Made by a program: the position numbers and the translations under genes
Notes under the pieces: model-generated
What the model was told of the DNA's origin: nothing
The model's input: only the letters and a program-made list of their open reading frames with translations
The model's database searches: none
Assembly: GCA_001606155.1 (NCBI GenBank)
Contig: LODT01000034.1
Span: forward strand, 62,001 to 126,000
Direction: 5' to 3'
Source: Tieghemostelium lacteum
Lineage: Eukaryota > Evosea > Eumycetozoa > Dictyosteliales > Raperosteliaceae
DNA length: 64,000 nucleotides
Part shown: piece after piece, positions 10,716-21,609 of the stretch
Numbering within the stretch: the first letter of the stretch is position 1
How the letters are laid out: each line of letters starts with the position of its first letter

Positions 10716-12917
10716 ATGGTTTACCAAAAAAGAAATAATACTATATTATTAATGTTATTTTTATTGTTATTTTTAATGTTGTGTGTTGAGAATGTAAATG
10801 GTGGTTCTAGTGGAGATAATGTAAAAAAACCAAAAATCAAAACAATAACATCAGGATATGAAGACTCTGGAATCTATGATAGAGCAATGCCAGATAGTGA
10901 GTATATATTCATTGATCAGGTACAACAAATTGACTATCAGAATGGGTTTATATTCGAAGGATTTTTATCCATCACTGCAGGCGAATCAGGAAGTGGTCAT
11001 GGTGATTTCAATGGTGATGGTATATTAGATATGTTGTTTGTAGATAGTTTCCAACAGAAAGGCTATTTGGTATTTGGTCCTATATTTCAACAAGATAATC
11101 AAACATTTTCAATGGATATTCAGGTTCTAATGGATGGTACTCGTGGAATGACTTTTGCAAATCTAAATGCATCTCTATTCTATCCTGGATATGTACCACT
11201 GGTTTTGGATATTAATAACGATGGTTACGATGACATAGTATTCTATGGAAATTATCTAGATGATTCTGGAATTATAGGTCTTTGGTATGGACATGCACCA
11301 CCTTTTAACACTACTTTTGATTTGAGTAATTTTAATGGTCAAAATGGGTTCCAGGTCATTGGTAATAGTGGTCAGTTACTTGGATACTCTATGGCAGTTG
11401 CTGATATTAATGTTGATGGAAATAGAGATTTGATATTACTTGCACCTTATAATAACTCCGTTACCAGTGCCATCGTCTATGTCATCTATGGTAGAAACCA
11501 AAGTAAATTTAGTACCAATTTACAAGGTCAACTGAATCTCACTGAGATTATAGATGGAGTTCAAGGTTTCAAAATTGAATCACAACCATTATTTCAAAAA
11601 CTAAATTATCTTCAAACTTGTGATGTCAATACAGACGGTGTTGATGATGTAGTTTTGTTCTCTAACCGAGCTATCTATGTGATATTTGGTAATAAGACCT
11701 ATACAGAATATCCACCAACTTTTACACCAACAGAATCCAATTTCAATGGTCAAAATGGATTTATAATCAAGGCATTTATAGCTGGTGTTGATAATATGGT
11801 TTTGGGAAGTGTTGGATATAATCAAGCTTTTAATAAGGTCTCTTGTGGTGACTTTAATGGTGACTCTTTAAATGACTTGGTAGTGACTTATAAACTACTT
11901 GACGATGTTTATAGAATATCTATAATCTATGGTATTGATATCACAGTGAATTCATATCCTCAGATGGTTGACGTTGTCAAATTGAATGCTGTAAATGGGT
12001 TTACTATTGAGCCCCCTTCTTCCAACCCCTGGGCATTTAATGTACTCTTAAAGGATATAAACAATGATGGTCTTGCTGATTTACAATTCACACAATCTTT
12101 CCCAGTACAAGATAGTTTTCAAGTGATTTTTGGAACTTTCTATCAACCAGATCCTAAAATTTATATTTTTCAACAAGGGGTTTTTGACTCAGTACTGATT
12201 CTATCCAATATACCTATACTCCAAAACCAATGTAAATCATTGAGAATTTTGAATATAAGTCAAAGTATAATATCATCAACTGATGTTAATGGTGACCATA
12301 TAAATGATATGATTATTCAGTCACTTACAAACTACTATGTAGTCTATGGACATGATACTTGGAATAGGTCACTTATTGAAATGAATACTGAGATTACTTA
12401 TAACAATCCTGGAGAATCCATATACCTATTTACAAATATCAATCTACCAAATACCGGATGTCAAATGACTGGGTTAAGACTCACAGTTCTCGATACCTAT
12501 GAAGGTGATCTTATAGATGTTCAATCCATGTATGGTATACATTACCGGTATCTAAAAGGAGAACAAACTGATCTCATAATCAGTGGAGAATCCAACCACA
12601 CTATCTTTGAACAATTTCTAGAAACCATTATATTTTCACCATCTATTCTAAGACCAATGTCAACCAATTGCACTATTCTATTAAATATACAAGGTTATAA
12701 AACACAATTTACAATCTACTATAAACACCCTGGTACAACTACCTCTACACCACCAACCAATACTCCAACATTCACACCAACACCAAGTTCATCACCAAGA
12801 AACAATATCAACGATAACTCAGGTATCAGTAATAGCTTTCATTCTATTCAAACTCTATATTTGAATTTACTATTTTTTTTACAATTTCTAGTCATACTTT
12901 TAATAAATAACATATAA
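10716..12917 (+). CDS. Secreted/surface protein with seven FG-GAP repeats
   Basis: A signal peptide (LLMLFLLLFLMLCVENVNG) is followed by an integrin-alpha-like beta-propeller. I count seven calcium-loop motifs of the DxNxDGxxD type: GDFNGDGILDMLF, LDINNDGYDDIVF, ADINVDGNRDLIL, CDVNTDGVDDVVL, GDFNGDSLNDLVV, KDINNDGLADLQF and TDVNGDHINDMII. Seven is the number of blades in a closed integrin-type propeller. A non-repeat domain follows (about residues 560-675), then a Thr/Pro-rich stalk and a hydrophobic end (LNLLFFLQFLVILLINN) with almost nothing after it, typical of a GPI-attachment signal. Many N-X-S/T sites fit an extracellular protein. It could serve in adhesion or ligand binding; I cannot name the ligand. 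Single exon, 733 aa; the ATG follows an A-rich leader. Confidence 0.85.
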   Translation: MVYQKRNNTILLMLFLLLFLMLCVENVNGGSSGDNVKKPKIKTITSGYEDSGIYDRAMPDSEYIFIDQVQQIDYQNGFIFEGFLSITAGESGSGHGDFNGDGILDMLFVDSFQQKGYLVFGPIFQQDNQTFSMDIQVLMDGTRGMTFANLNASLFYPGYVPLVLDINNDGYDDIVFYGNYLDDSGIIGLWYGHAPPFNTTFDLSNFNGQNGFQVIGNSGQLLGYSMAVADINVDGNRDLILLAPYNNSVTSAIVYVIYGRNQSKFSTNLQGQLNLTEIIDGVQGFKIESQPLFQKLNYLQTCDVNTDGVDDVVLFSNRAIYVIFGNKTYTEYPPTFTPTESNFNGQNGFIIKAFIAGVDNMVLGSVGYNQAFNKVSCGDFNGDSLNDLVVTYKLLDDVYRISIIYGIDITVNSYPQMVDVVKLNAVNGFTIEPPSSNPWAFNVLLKDINNDGLADLQFTQSFPVQDSFQVIFGTFYQPDPKIYIFQQGVFDSVLILSNIPILQNQCKSLRILNISQSIISSTDVNGDHINDMIIQSLTNYYVVYGHDTWNRSLIEMNTEITYNNPGESIYLFTNINLPNTGCQMTGLRLTVLDTYEGDLIDVQSMYGIHYRYLKGEQTDLIISGESNHTIFEQFLETIIFSPSILRPMSTNCTILLNIQGYKTQFTIYYKHPGTTTSTPPTNTPTFTPTPSSSPRNNINDNSGISNSFHSIQTLYLNLLFFLQFLVILLINNI

Positions 12918-13566
12918 TAATAACCCAACAATATTAATAATAATTAATAATAATAATAATAATCACAATCTTTATATCATCTAGCATCTAATCAATCTCA
13001 TTCACATTTGTATATATAGAATATACAATTTTTAAATATTAAAAAAATAATCATTACTAGAGTACTATTACAACTATAATAATAATCAATATTTATAAAT
13101 TTGTAAATATCAGTATATATTTTAAGAATCATATATATAAAACATATTTATTAAAATTATTTATATATAAATGTATTAAATCCGCTATACTCCAACCCTA
13201 CCCCTTTAATACACTAATCACAAAAAATAACTCTTTTAAAATAAAAGTTGTTTTTCAATTATTTATAACAAATATGTCATATATAAATTATAATTTATTA
13301 TTTACTACAGTTTATTTGAGTTTTGTAAATTGTTATTGTATTTTCATTTATACTGTTTGTATATATATATAAAATTAATTAGACCCACACCACTTTTTTC
13401 AAAATTAAAATCAAAAAAATTTAAAATCTAATCAAAGTTAGATTATTCAGATCGAAATATTTGTAAATGATCTAATCAATTTCAAAGTAAAACTCAACTA
13501 TTTAAATTTAAAGTTTTGAATGAAATATATAACAATAACTACTATTTTGTACTAATACTATTAGAA
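12918..13566. other. AT-rich intergenic region with promoter of the small secreted peptide gene
   Basis: Extremely A/T-rich spacer with no credible reading frame. The only GC-richer points are CTCCAACCCTACCCC near 13190 and GACCCACACCAC near 13382, the latter about 180 bp before the next start codon and similar to CA-rich developmental promoter boxes known in D. discoideum (inference). Confidence 0.35.
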
Positions 13567-13821
13567 ATGTCATATAAATCAACTTTTATAGTTTTTATTC
13601 TAATTGTAATATTATTTACCATTGGTGTATTTTCAGATGAAGGTATGAATATTTAAATTAATTTCATTTTATAAAAGTATTGTAGTATTAACAATCAAAT
13701 AGAACCAACAGCATCGGCAGCTCAATCACCAGCAACATCAACAACTGGTGGTAATATTGTTCACCACGTAGTTTCAAAAGGTCAACAATTAGTTGATTCA
13801 TTACCACAACCAATTCAATAA
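13567..13821 (+). CDS. Small secreted peptide precursor, 64 aa, two exons
   Basis: Too short for simple ORF calling. Exon 1 is 13567-13642 (MSYKSTFIVFILIVILFTIG, then VFSDE) and exon 2 is 13703-13821; donor GTATGA, acceptor ATAG, phase 1 joined as GAA. Exon 1 is almost exactly a signal peptide with likely cleavage after VFS. The mature part is about 41 residues: Glu/Pro/Thr/Ser/Ala-rich, then GGNIVHHVVSKGQQLVDSLP, an amphipathic segment, ending QPIQ. There are no cysteines. An AATAAA lies about 15 bp after the stop. I do not recognise the family; small secreted peptides with this exon layout are common in dictyostelids. Confidence 0.72.
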
Positions 13822-15100
13822 AATCAAAGAATGTTTTAATAAAAAACAAATATTTGTTATCTTTTAATAATTCAAAGTAAACACAAAGAAAAACATTAAT
13901 ATTTTTCTTTGCAGTATTTCATTTTATAAATTGAAGTAAAGAATAAGTATACTTAGAAAATGATCATTTAAAAAGAATCAAAAAGATTTAGTAAAACTAT
14001 TATTGTTTAGGGGAACTTGATGAGGAGTTATTGAGGAAGTGTTACCAGAAACTAACCAACATAATGAAACAAATACAAAAACTAATAAAAGAAATTATAT
14101 AAGGCACCGATAAAGGATTATAAAGTGTTAAGTTTAATTATAAATATAAACCTCGTAAGCCAAAGCTTACAATAAAGCATATAAAATTTAGAAAATCATC
14201 TATATCTTAATTTAAAAATCAATGTAGTTGCAGATTTAAGAATATGTTAGATATAACCATTAAAATATATGAATTTATTTAATGTGTAATTATGTAATAT
14301 TATTCAAGACTAAATTATGACTAGAGTTGATACTATTTCTACTTCTAAACTTGGGTTATGATTTGTAATTGTTTTGAATATTATTATTATAACTGGTACG
14401 GATGATTGATAATAGAGAGAAATAGTAATCTATAGGTTGATTATCTATTGTGTTGGTGATGTCTATAGTTTTCATCTGAATTTATCTTCTTTTTCATCAA
14501 AACATTGACATCACCAACAATGGATACTCAAATTTTGTCCTATTGGTCTTGGTTCCTAAAGGGAATAGAAATATGATATACATCAGGATGATTGGGTACC
14601 CAACAGTCATGTTTTCAATGTATATATGGTTGAAATTATTTAAGATATTTAATTGAGTAGTAAATTCTACTCTCTTCTAAATGATTCAAGTTCCAAATTT
14701 CATTTGTAGGACCTAATATTAGAAATTATTAATTTAAAATTAATAATATTTACTTATAATACTAACATCTATTTAATATTTAGCGGGCCAAATGAAATCA
14801 ATGTTTATTGAGATGTTCAAATGTTGCATTAACACAATTTATTTTTATTTTTTTATTTATAGAGAACATTTTTTACAGAGATTATTAGAGATTAAGAATC
14901 AGATATATTATAATATTATTATTTTTTTTTTTATTTATTTATTTTTAAGATGTGTGAATTGTTTGGTTTAGTTGTTTGATGAAAGTTGTTGTTATTTTTG
15001 TAAATTAAATTTGGTTTGCAGTGGTTGATGTTTACTGAAGAAGAAAAAAAGATAGTAGATAGTGAATGAGTGTTTTAAATGTATATTTTGTTAAACTTTC
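13822..15100. other. 1.3-kb gene-poor spacer with inverted repeats
   Basis: No reading frame of note on either strand. It is less A/T-monotonous than other spacers, which suggests either a decayed gene or a non-coding RNA. Structures seen: a 6-bp hairpin GTAAGC-CAAA-GCTTAC at 14154-14169, a 13-bp perfect inverted repeat at 14451-14463 and 14507-14519, and a 10-bp inverted repeat at 14697-14706 and 14789-14798. I found no tRNA, and no copy of the conserved class I RNA motif CCTTACAGCAA. Confidence 0.4.
14451..14519. repeat. 13-bp perfect inverted repeat, 43-nt loop
   Basis: Arms TGTTGGTGATGTC (14451-14463) and GACATCACCAACA (14507-14519) are exact reverse complements, and are GC-richer than their surroundings. 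The flanks pair further if a 2-nt bulge is allowed. It could be the stem of a structured RNA or a residue of an inverted repeat element; no coding sequence is associated. Confidence 0.6.
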
Positions 15101-17019
15101 TTAATTTGAAGTTGTAGTAGTGGTTGGTGAAGATGAATCTCTATTTACTTTTTGATAATTTTGTTTGTTTTGTTGGTTATTTTGTTGGTTATTTTGTTGT
15201 TGTTGTTGATTGTTATTATAATATCTATGAGGAATTCTACCACCTCTTCCACCTCTACCACCTCTTCTATTATCGTATCTGTGTACAGAAGAAGTACCAA
15301 AAGTCTCTTGATCTAACTTTCTCTGTTCGTAAAGTGATTTATTGGGTTTAGTACCATCACTATTTTGTTTATCTATAGATTCACAACTGATACTGTCAAA
15401 GAAATTCGATGGAGTATAGGCAATGTGTACAGAGGCAACACCACTACTGACAATATCTACATCTGGGTTAACTTCCTCTGCCAATTTTTCCTTACTGAAT
15501 CTGCTATTGGATTCTTCAAAATTGAATTCTTCCAAATCTTTTGCAGTCTGTTTAACAGTAGTATTATTATTGTTATTGTTATAATGTTTTTTATAATTTG
15601 GTTTTGAATAATTATTGGTGTTGTTGGTGTTGTTGTTTGTTGATGTTACATTGTTGGTTGTGCTATTAGTGCCTGTGGTGTTATTATTGCTATTTTGAGT
15701 TCTCTTTTTATATGGTTGTTTATTGCTATTATTGGTGTTGGTAGTTTGATTTTGTTGGTTTTGTTGTTGATTTTGATTTTGACGTGGTTTTTGTTGTTGA
15801 TTGTTATTATTGTAAAATGATTTCTTATTTTGTTGTTGTTGTTGTTGTTGTTGTTGTGTTTGTTGTTGAGTAGAGGTTGGTGGTTGAGTGGTTGATGGGG
15901 TAGCACTAGTTGGTTGAGTAATTGCTTGTGGTTGACTAGTTTTTGGTAAAGTTGCAGAGATTACAGCTGCAGCAGTTTGTGGTACTACGGGTGTTGGTGT
16001 GATAGTAGCTGGGACTGATGTAGTTGGTTGAGAGGTTGTGGTAGTTGCAGCAGTTGATGATGGTGTAGTGGCAGTTGGTGTAGTGGTACTACTGCTGCTA
16101 TTTGTAGCTGCAGATGGTGTAGAGGTAGTTGTTGATGGAGCTGTAGTAGTAGCTGATGCTGATGGTGGTTGTTGAGATAATGGAGTTACAGGAACTGCTT
16201 GAGGTGGCATTTTGTAGAATGCATTTGGTGGCATCATTGGATTCATTTGTGGGTTTTGATTTGGCATTCCATATGGTGGGTAACCATAGTAGTTGAAAGG
16301 TCCTGGACCATATGGGTTGTACATTGGTAGATAGTTTGGCATATATTGGTTGTATCCATACATTGGATACTGTTGTGGATTTCCACTACCCTGTTGTGAT
16401 GATCCATTTGGTTGTTGTTGGGATGATGATGTTGGAGGTGCTTGATGCTGTTGTCCTGTTAATCCTGATGCTGATACCTGTTGAAGATATGGATTAGGTT
16501 GGTGTGTACCTGTAGATGTAGATGTTGATGTTGATGGTGTAGCATTGGAACTTGTCGAACTTGATGAAGTGGATGTTGATGCTGGTGTTGGTATACTTGT
16601 TTTTTGTGTACTTGGTTGTTGAGTAGTACTGTTAGATGCAGAAGTTGAACTAGATCCAACTGCAGAGGTTGGTACATCACATACATTCAAATCATTAATA
16701 TCTGAACTCTTAAATACAATATATTCGAATATCTCATTAGATGGTGGTATATGAGTTGCTACTTTTCTATCCTCAGTACCAAATGATCTCACTATAGTTA
16801 TAATTTAAAAATAAGGTTTTTGTAAAAAAAAAGATAAAGGTAAATATATATTTGTGGGGGGGTTATTGAGAGTTGAGTGGGGTGTCATTATAAATGATCT
16901 TTACCATTTCTTAAAGAAAGTGAGTTATCTTTAGCATCAATAGTGTAGAGAGTACCTTCATATCTAACTTGTTTCTTTGAAATTAAAACAATCTTTGCTC
17001 CAATGTATGGTGTAGTCAT
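15101..17019 (-). CDS. lsm14: LSM14/RAP55/Scd6-type mRNP protein, 601 aa
   Basis: Translational repressor and P-body scaffold that binds decapping factors and DDX6-type helicases. Exon 1 is 16905-17019 ([20 protein letters not shown], then [18 protein letters not shown]) and exon 2 is 15101-16791; donor GTAAAG, acceptor ATAG, phase 1. Together they make the LSm14 domain, whose signature continues [20 protein letters not shown] and [16 protein letters not shown]. Then follows a long low-complexity linker rich in Ser/Thr/Pro, Gln and Asn. The family's C-terminal elements are present in order: FDF-like [17 protein letters not shown] box [12 protein letters not shown] box LDQETFG and an RGG patch GRGGRGGR. 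A Gln/Asn-rich tail ends the protein. Confidence 0.93.
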
Positions 17020-17666
17020 TTTTCAAATGGTTTTCTCTTTTTTTGTTTTTTTTCAAATTAGTTTTGACTTGACTAAACTCTAGACTAGTTCTATTTAAGG
17101 AGTTTACTCTTTTAGTTGTTTTTTTTTAATTATATCTTTCTTTTGTAAGCTTCAAGATGTTGTAACAAAAACAGATACAAAAAAAAAAAAAAAAAAATTT
17201 TTCAAAATTTGAAAATAAAAAAAAAAAAAATTTTCAAATGAAGTTCATTGAAATTTCAGTTCACTGATTTACAATAATAAAAATTTTAATCAATCATATA
17301 CAATGTTATTTTTCTAATAACTGTAGCTATTTATTAATAAAAAAAAAAAAAATGAAATGAAATTTTATTAATTAAATGAAGTGAAGATATTTTGATCAAA
17401 AAAAACGAGGAACATAATTTTTTTACATAATCAGATTTTTTTTTTTTTATACCTTCTAATTGTTTTTTTTCAATAAGAAATCTAAATATAATATTTATAT
17501 TCCAAAATTACTTATTTCAAACTTTAAAAGATCTAAACTCCTCTTCTTAAGTTTGTTATTAAATCATTAGATATTTCCAATATTACGGGTATAAATAGAA
17601 GTACAATAGATATTCTTTATCAACAAGAAAAAGTTCAATAACTATACAGACAGTAAAAACTATCGA
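17020..17666. promoter_or_regulatory. Divergent promoter, LSM14 and P450-reductase genes
   Basis: A/T-rich 650-bp interval with several homopolymer runs of 10-20 bases (for example near 17180-17235, 17340 and 17440). No coding potential seen. TATA-like sequence GGGTATAAATAG near 17588 lies about 80 bp before the reductase start codon. Confidence 0.45.
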
Positions 17667-19562
17667 ATGGATTATCAACAATTGCTATTAAAACCAAAGA
17701 CATTGGCATTGTTGACTGCCAGTAGTACTATCGGATACTATCTCTATAAATTTTTCACCACACCAAATATACCAGAAGACGAAGGTGGTGCATTTAAGTT
17801 TGTTGATATTGATCCATCATTACTCAACCAAAGCGTTCAAGTCAAGAAAGAGAGATATGTTAAACCTGATGGAAGTCAAGTTCCAATTCTTGTTCTGGTA
17901 GGTACTGAGTACGGTCTAAGTCACGAAGTTGCAAAGAAACTTGAAGACCAAATCAACGAACTCACAGGATTCTGGGCAAGAGTTGTTGATATGGAGGAAT
18001 ACGAAATTATTGAATTTGAAAAAGAACAAGTTGTTTTGATTATAACTTCAACCTATGGTGACGGTGTCCCACCAACCACAGCTCGTCCATTCTTTGACTA
18101 CCTTGACGCTAACCAATTCCAATATCAACACATTCAATTTTGTGTATTGGCATTAGGTGATCGTTCTTACCCACACTATTGCAAAGCTGGAAAGATGATG
18201 GATGCTTCTTTTGAACGTTTCAACGCCAAACGTATTAACCATCGTCAAGAAGTAGATCAAGAAGATTGGTCAGTTTTTGATAAATGGATTCAAAATGTAT
18301 GTAACATCATTCCAAAACTCGAAGGACTTGAACCTCGTGCTGATGACTACCTCTACGAGAAAGCTAAATCCTTTGCCCTAAACCAAGGCAAACACAACAA
18401 AAAGAAACCATATCTCTCCAAACTTGTCCAAAAAAAGAAACTCACTCAAGGTCAAGACAGAGATGTTTTCCACTTTGAATTCGAGTTGGGTGACTCTGAA
18501 TTGAAGTTCATTCCAGGTGATGCACTTGCCATTCTCCCAGATAACCAAAAATCTGAAGTCCTCAAAGTAATTAAATTACTCAAATCTAGCCCAACTCAAA
18601 AGGTTAATACCCCATCATGGCACTACCAAGAAACTGATCAAACTAACCCATCTCAAATCACTTTGGAACATATTCTCACTAAATGTTATGATTTACATAA
18701 CTTGAAACCAGAGTTACTCACTACTCTCAGAGACCACGCTAAAGTCGCTTCCGAGAAAGAAAAACTTGCTAAACTCTTAGAAGCAGGCACCAGCAAAACC
18801 AATGAGTCCCTCCACAAATTCCTTGAAATCCATCATTTAGTTGATGTTTTGGAGATGTTCCCATCTGCCCGTCCATCATTAGACGATCTTCTAAGTCAGC
18901 TATCTAAGCTCTTACCTAGATACTACAGTATTGCCTCTTCCATGGACCACGACAGCAAAAACGTTGCCCTTTGTGTTGCAGTTGTTAAATACCAGTTACA
19001 CGGTAGCGAAAGAATCGGTGTTGCTAGTACTCACATGGCTGACAGAATGGCTATCGGTGACCGTGTATCTATATTTGTTAATAATAACCCAGATTTCCGT
19101 TTACCTGAAGATCCCAAGACTCCAATTATCATGATTGGTCCAGGTACTGGTATTGCACCATTTATTGCATTTCTCCAACAAAGATTACTCCAAGAGAACT
19201 CTGGTGAGAACCATTTGTTCTTTGGTTGCAGAAAATCAACTGAAGATTTCCTCTATTCCAATGAACTCAAACAATGGGAATCCGAAAACAAACTTAAACT
19301 CTACACTGCATTCTCTAGAGAAACTTCTCAGAAAATTTACGTTCAAAATCGTCTCGAAGAGAATTCCTTAGAGATTAGCAACCTCTTACAAGCTGGTGCT
19401 CATATTTATATCTGTGGTGATGCCAACTCTATGGCACCTCAAGTTCATGAAACTTTGGTAAACATTATTACCAAACATCAATCCATGGATCAAGCTGATG
19501 CAGAACTCTATTTACACAGATTAGAAAAACAAAAGAGATATCAAAAAGATACTTGGTTCTAA
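17667..19562 (+). CDS. NADPH--cytochrome P450 reductase-like diflavin protein, 631 aa
   Basis: Passes electrons from NADPH through FAD and FMN to P450s and other acceptors on the ER membrane. A hydrophobic N-terminal anchor (LALLTASSTIGYYLYKFF) precedes the FMN domain (GTEYGLSHEVAKKL; TSTYGDGVPPTTARPFFDYL; LALGDRSYPHYC), a connecting region, the FAD motif RYYSIASS, the NADPH motifs GPGTGIAPFIAFLQQR and FFGCRKSTEDFLY, and IYICGDANSMAPQVH. The C-terminus ends DTWF; the penultimate Trp takes the place of the stacking aromatic residue of this family. It most resembles D. discoideum redA/redB products; I have not assigned which. Codon use is richer in C-ending codons than neighbours, as expected for a well-expressed gene. 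Single exon. Confidence 0.92.
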   Translation: MDYQQLLLKPKTLALLTASSTIGYYLYKFFTTPNIPEDEGGAFKFVDIDPSLLNQSVQVKKERYVKPDGSQVPILVLVGTEYGLSHEVAKKLEDQINELTGFWARVVDMEEYEIIEFEKEQVVLIITSTYGDGVPPTTARPFFDYLDANQFQYQHIQFCVLALGDRSYPHYCKAGKMMDASFERFNAKRINHRQEVDQEDWSVFDKWIQNVCNIIPKLEGLEPRADDYLYEKAKSFALNQGKHNKKKPYLSKLVQKKKLTQGQDRDVFHFEFELGDSELKFIPGDALAILPDNQKSEVLKVIKLLKSSPTQKVNTPSWHYQETDQTNPSQITLEHILTKCYDLHNLKPELLTTLRDHAKVASEKEKLAKLLEAGTSKTNESLHKFLEIHHLVDVLEMFPSARPSLDDLLSQLSKLLPRYYSIASSMDHDSKNVALCVAVVKYQLHGSERIGVASTHMADRMAIGDRVSIFVNNNPDFRLPEDPKTPIIMIGPGTGIAPFIAFLQQRLLQENSGENHLFFGCRKSTEDFLYSNELKQWESENKLKLYTAFSRETSQKIYVQNRLEENSLEISNLLQAGAHIYICGDANSMAPQVHETLVNIITKHQSMDQADAELYLHRLEKQKRYQKDTWF

Positions 19563-19623
19563 TAATTCCAATTTCTATTTTTATAATAAAGTATTTTTTT
19601 TATTTTAGTTCTATACTCTCACC

Positions 19624-21609
19624 CTATTTCTTATTTAAAAGTAATAGAAATCTTTTGCATTTATCTTCATATTTTGGTTCTTCAACCTTCATATTATTTA
19701 CTTTAAAATATTGTGATTTTGTTGAAAAACTTTTAAGCACATCTTTAATAGATTTCATTGATTGTTTGTACACATTGGAGGTATTTTCAATAACTTCAAT
19801 TTGTTTCATAATGTAAATTAATTGTTGAAAGTATTGGTCAATGTCATTAGAAGAACTAGTTTCAATTTGTTCGATGATTTTTGTTACTTTATCTCTAAGA
19901 GTAATAGATAAATCATCAGAGAACTCTTTGTTGTTGGAAATGGTAGATAATATCGATTTTAAAAGCGATTGACCGGCAGTATCTTCAATCTTACATTCTT
20001 GAGATAACATTTCTTTTACCAAAGTTTTCTTTTCAATAGGTTTCAACCATTTCTCTGATAGAGTGTAATACTTTCTTGAATCAACATATGATACTTTTTG
20101 GCAATCGTTAATGATATGGTACAAAACTATTGAAAGTTTTGAACTATCATAACTATACTTGTTAATGTTGGCATTATTAATAAAAATATCTAGTTGTACT
20201 GATAGATTGTCTCTAGTTTTTACACATTTTTTACTAGAGACTTCCAAGTACTTATCCAAAATGAAATTAAATGAAATTTCATTGGCAAATAGTATAATTA
20301 GCTCTATTGATAGTTTCGTGATTTGGTCACTCTTTCCAAGAATATTAAAGAGTACTTGAAAGAGTAACTTGAAACCAGGTAGATGTACCAACTGACTAAT
20401 GTCATAGTTATCAATTTCACTTGATATTTCGTTGCTGAATAACTGTTGTTGACTCTTATTTGTATTCTTACTACCACTACTAAAGAATCTCTGAATGAAA
20501 TTAAGTTGAACTACATCTTTATCCAGTGACACTACACTATCTAAAGTAGTAGACTTTGATGTCAATTCAATATTACTATCTGATCTGATCAAATTGAAGA
20601 TTTTCAATAAAAATTTCAAAGATTTCTCTAAATCTTCATTTGGTGTACTTTCCATTGATATAATCTTGGAAACTATTTGAACTCCACCAAACCCAATTAA
20701 AGAATAACAATGACTTTTGGTGGACACCAATATATCCATAAGAGTAATAGACGATGTTATATTACCATGTGGAACATTTAAAATGAAATTAAGTAGCATT
20801 GGTACTCTATTAACTCTATTCTTTGCAATATGGTTGGTAAGTATAAATATTTGTTTTGTCAATTCTGGATAATGGTCATTTTGACAAACTCCATATTGAA
20901 CAGACCACGGATATATATAACCACAACATATACTATCCAAATACCTATGTCTTACATCCCATTCCACAACCATGTTAATAATCTCAATAAGAGATCCCAA
21001 ATAGTTTTGTGTAAATGTACTGGAATCCGTAATTGGAAAATGCATTAAATTATTTTTCATCTTGATCACTTTTTTGTTGTAACTATTAACCTTAGTGAAA
21101 CACTTGAATTCCATTACCATTTTAATAGCATCTGGACAATTTCTAAAAAGTCTAACAATTAAATGAATCAATTCTCTCAAATCAGCTGAACATTTATGAT
21201 TTTGTAGTTGGTCACTTAAAATTATAGAAAACACTTTACAAAATGATTTACCATAGCTTTCTTTAGTGAACAATATTTGACATTTTGAAATTTGAAAACA
21301 TAGTCCTACAACCTTAAAATATTCAGCCAATTGTTCATTGGATCTTTGAAATGATATATATTTTCCATAGTTACTCTGAACTAGTTTCTTTATAGTTACT
21401 AATTGGTCCATACAAAGTCTAAATAAAGCTACAATCTTGTCTTGTAGTCTATTTACTTGTAATTGACATACTATCTGGTTACCACTAGATTCTAATAACT
21501 CTTTATACTGTTCCAAACCACTTAGTTTTAGTATCGATGAACATGCTTCTGCTCTAGTTGTTCCATTACTACACATTAAATTTCCTTTAATAATCTCTTG
21601 AATTATCAT
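19624..21609 (-). CDS. Unknown alpha-helical protein, 661 aa
   Basis: One uninterrupted exon with a clear ATG. I do not recognise the family. The sequence is rich in Leu/Ile/Lys and predicted helices with repeating hydrophobic pairs, for example SSITLMDILVSTKSHCYSLI and KLSIELIILFANEIS, consistent with an ARM/HEAT-like solenoid. There is no signal peptide or membrane segment. A Ser/Thr/Asn-rich loop lies near residues 355-400. It is convergent with the reductase gene, with only about 60 bp between the stops. The C-terminus (YEDKCKRFLLLLNKK) is basic. Confidence 0.75.
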   Translation of the reverse strand: MIIQEIIKGNLMCSNGTTRAEACSSILKLSGLEQYKELLESSGNQIVCQLQVNRLQDKIVALFRLCMDQLVTIKKLVQSNYGKYISFQRSNEQLAEYFKVVGLCFQISKCQILFTKESYGKSFCKVFSIILSDQLQNHKCSADLRELIHLIVRLFRNCPDAIKMVMEFKCFTKVNSYNKKVIKMKNNLMHFPITDSSTFTQNYLGSLIEIINMVVEWDVRHRYLDSICCGYIYPWSVQYGVCQNDHYPELTKQIFILTNHIAKNRVNRVPMLLNFILNVPHGNITSSITLMDILVSTKSHCYSLIGFGGVQIVSKIISMESTPNEDLEKSLKFLLKIFNLIRSDSNIELTSKSTTLDSVVSLDKDVVQLNFIQRFFSSGSKNTNKSQQQLFSNEISSEIDNYDISQLVHLPGFKLLFQVLFNILGKSDQITKLSIELIILFANEISFNFILDKYLEVSSKKCVKTRDNLSVQLDIFINNANINKYSYDSSKLSIVLYHIINDCQKVSYVDSRKYYTLSEKWLKPIEKKTLVKEMLSQECKIEDTAGQSLLKSILSTISNNKEFSDDLSITLRDKVTKIIEQIETSSSNDIDQYFQQLIYIMKQIEVIENTSNVYKQSMKSIKDVLKSFSTKSQYFKVNNMKVEEPKYEDKCKRFLLLLNKK

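Noticed and set aside
14451-14519. Terminal inverted repeats of a DNA transposon
   Set aside because: The arms are only 69 bp apart in total, with no target-site duplication or transposase nearby.
13822-15100. tRNA or class I RNA gene
   Set aside because: No cloverleaf with A/B boxes and no CCTTACAGCAA motif were found on either strand.
15836-15870. CAG/CAA-type repeat as a mobile or regulatory element
   Set aside because: It is an in-frame Gln tract of LSM14; such tracts are ordinary in dictyostelid proteins.
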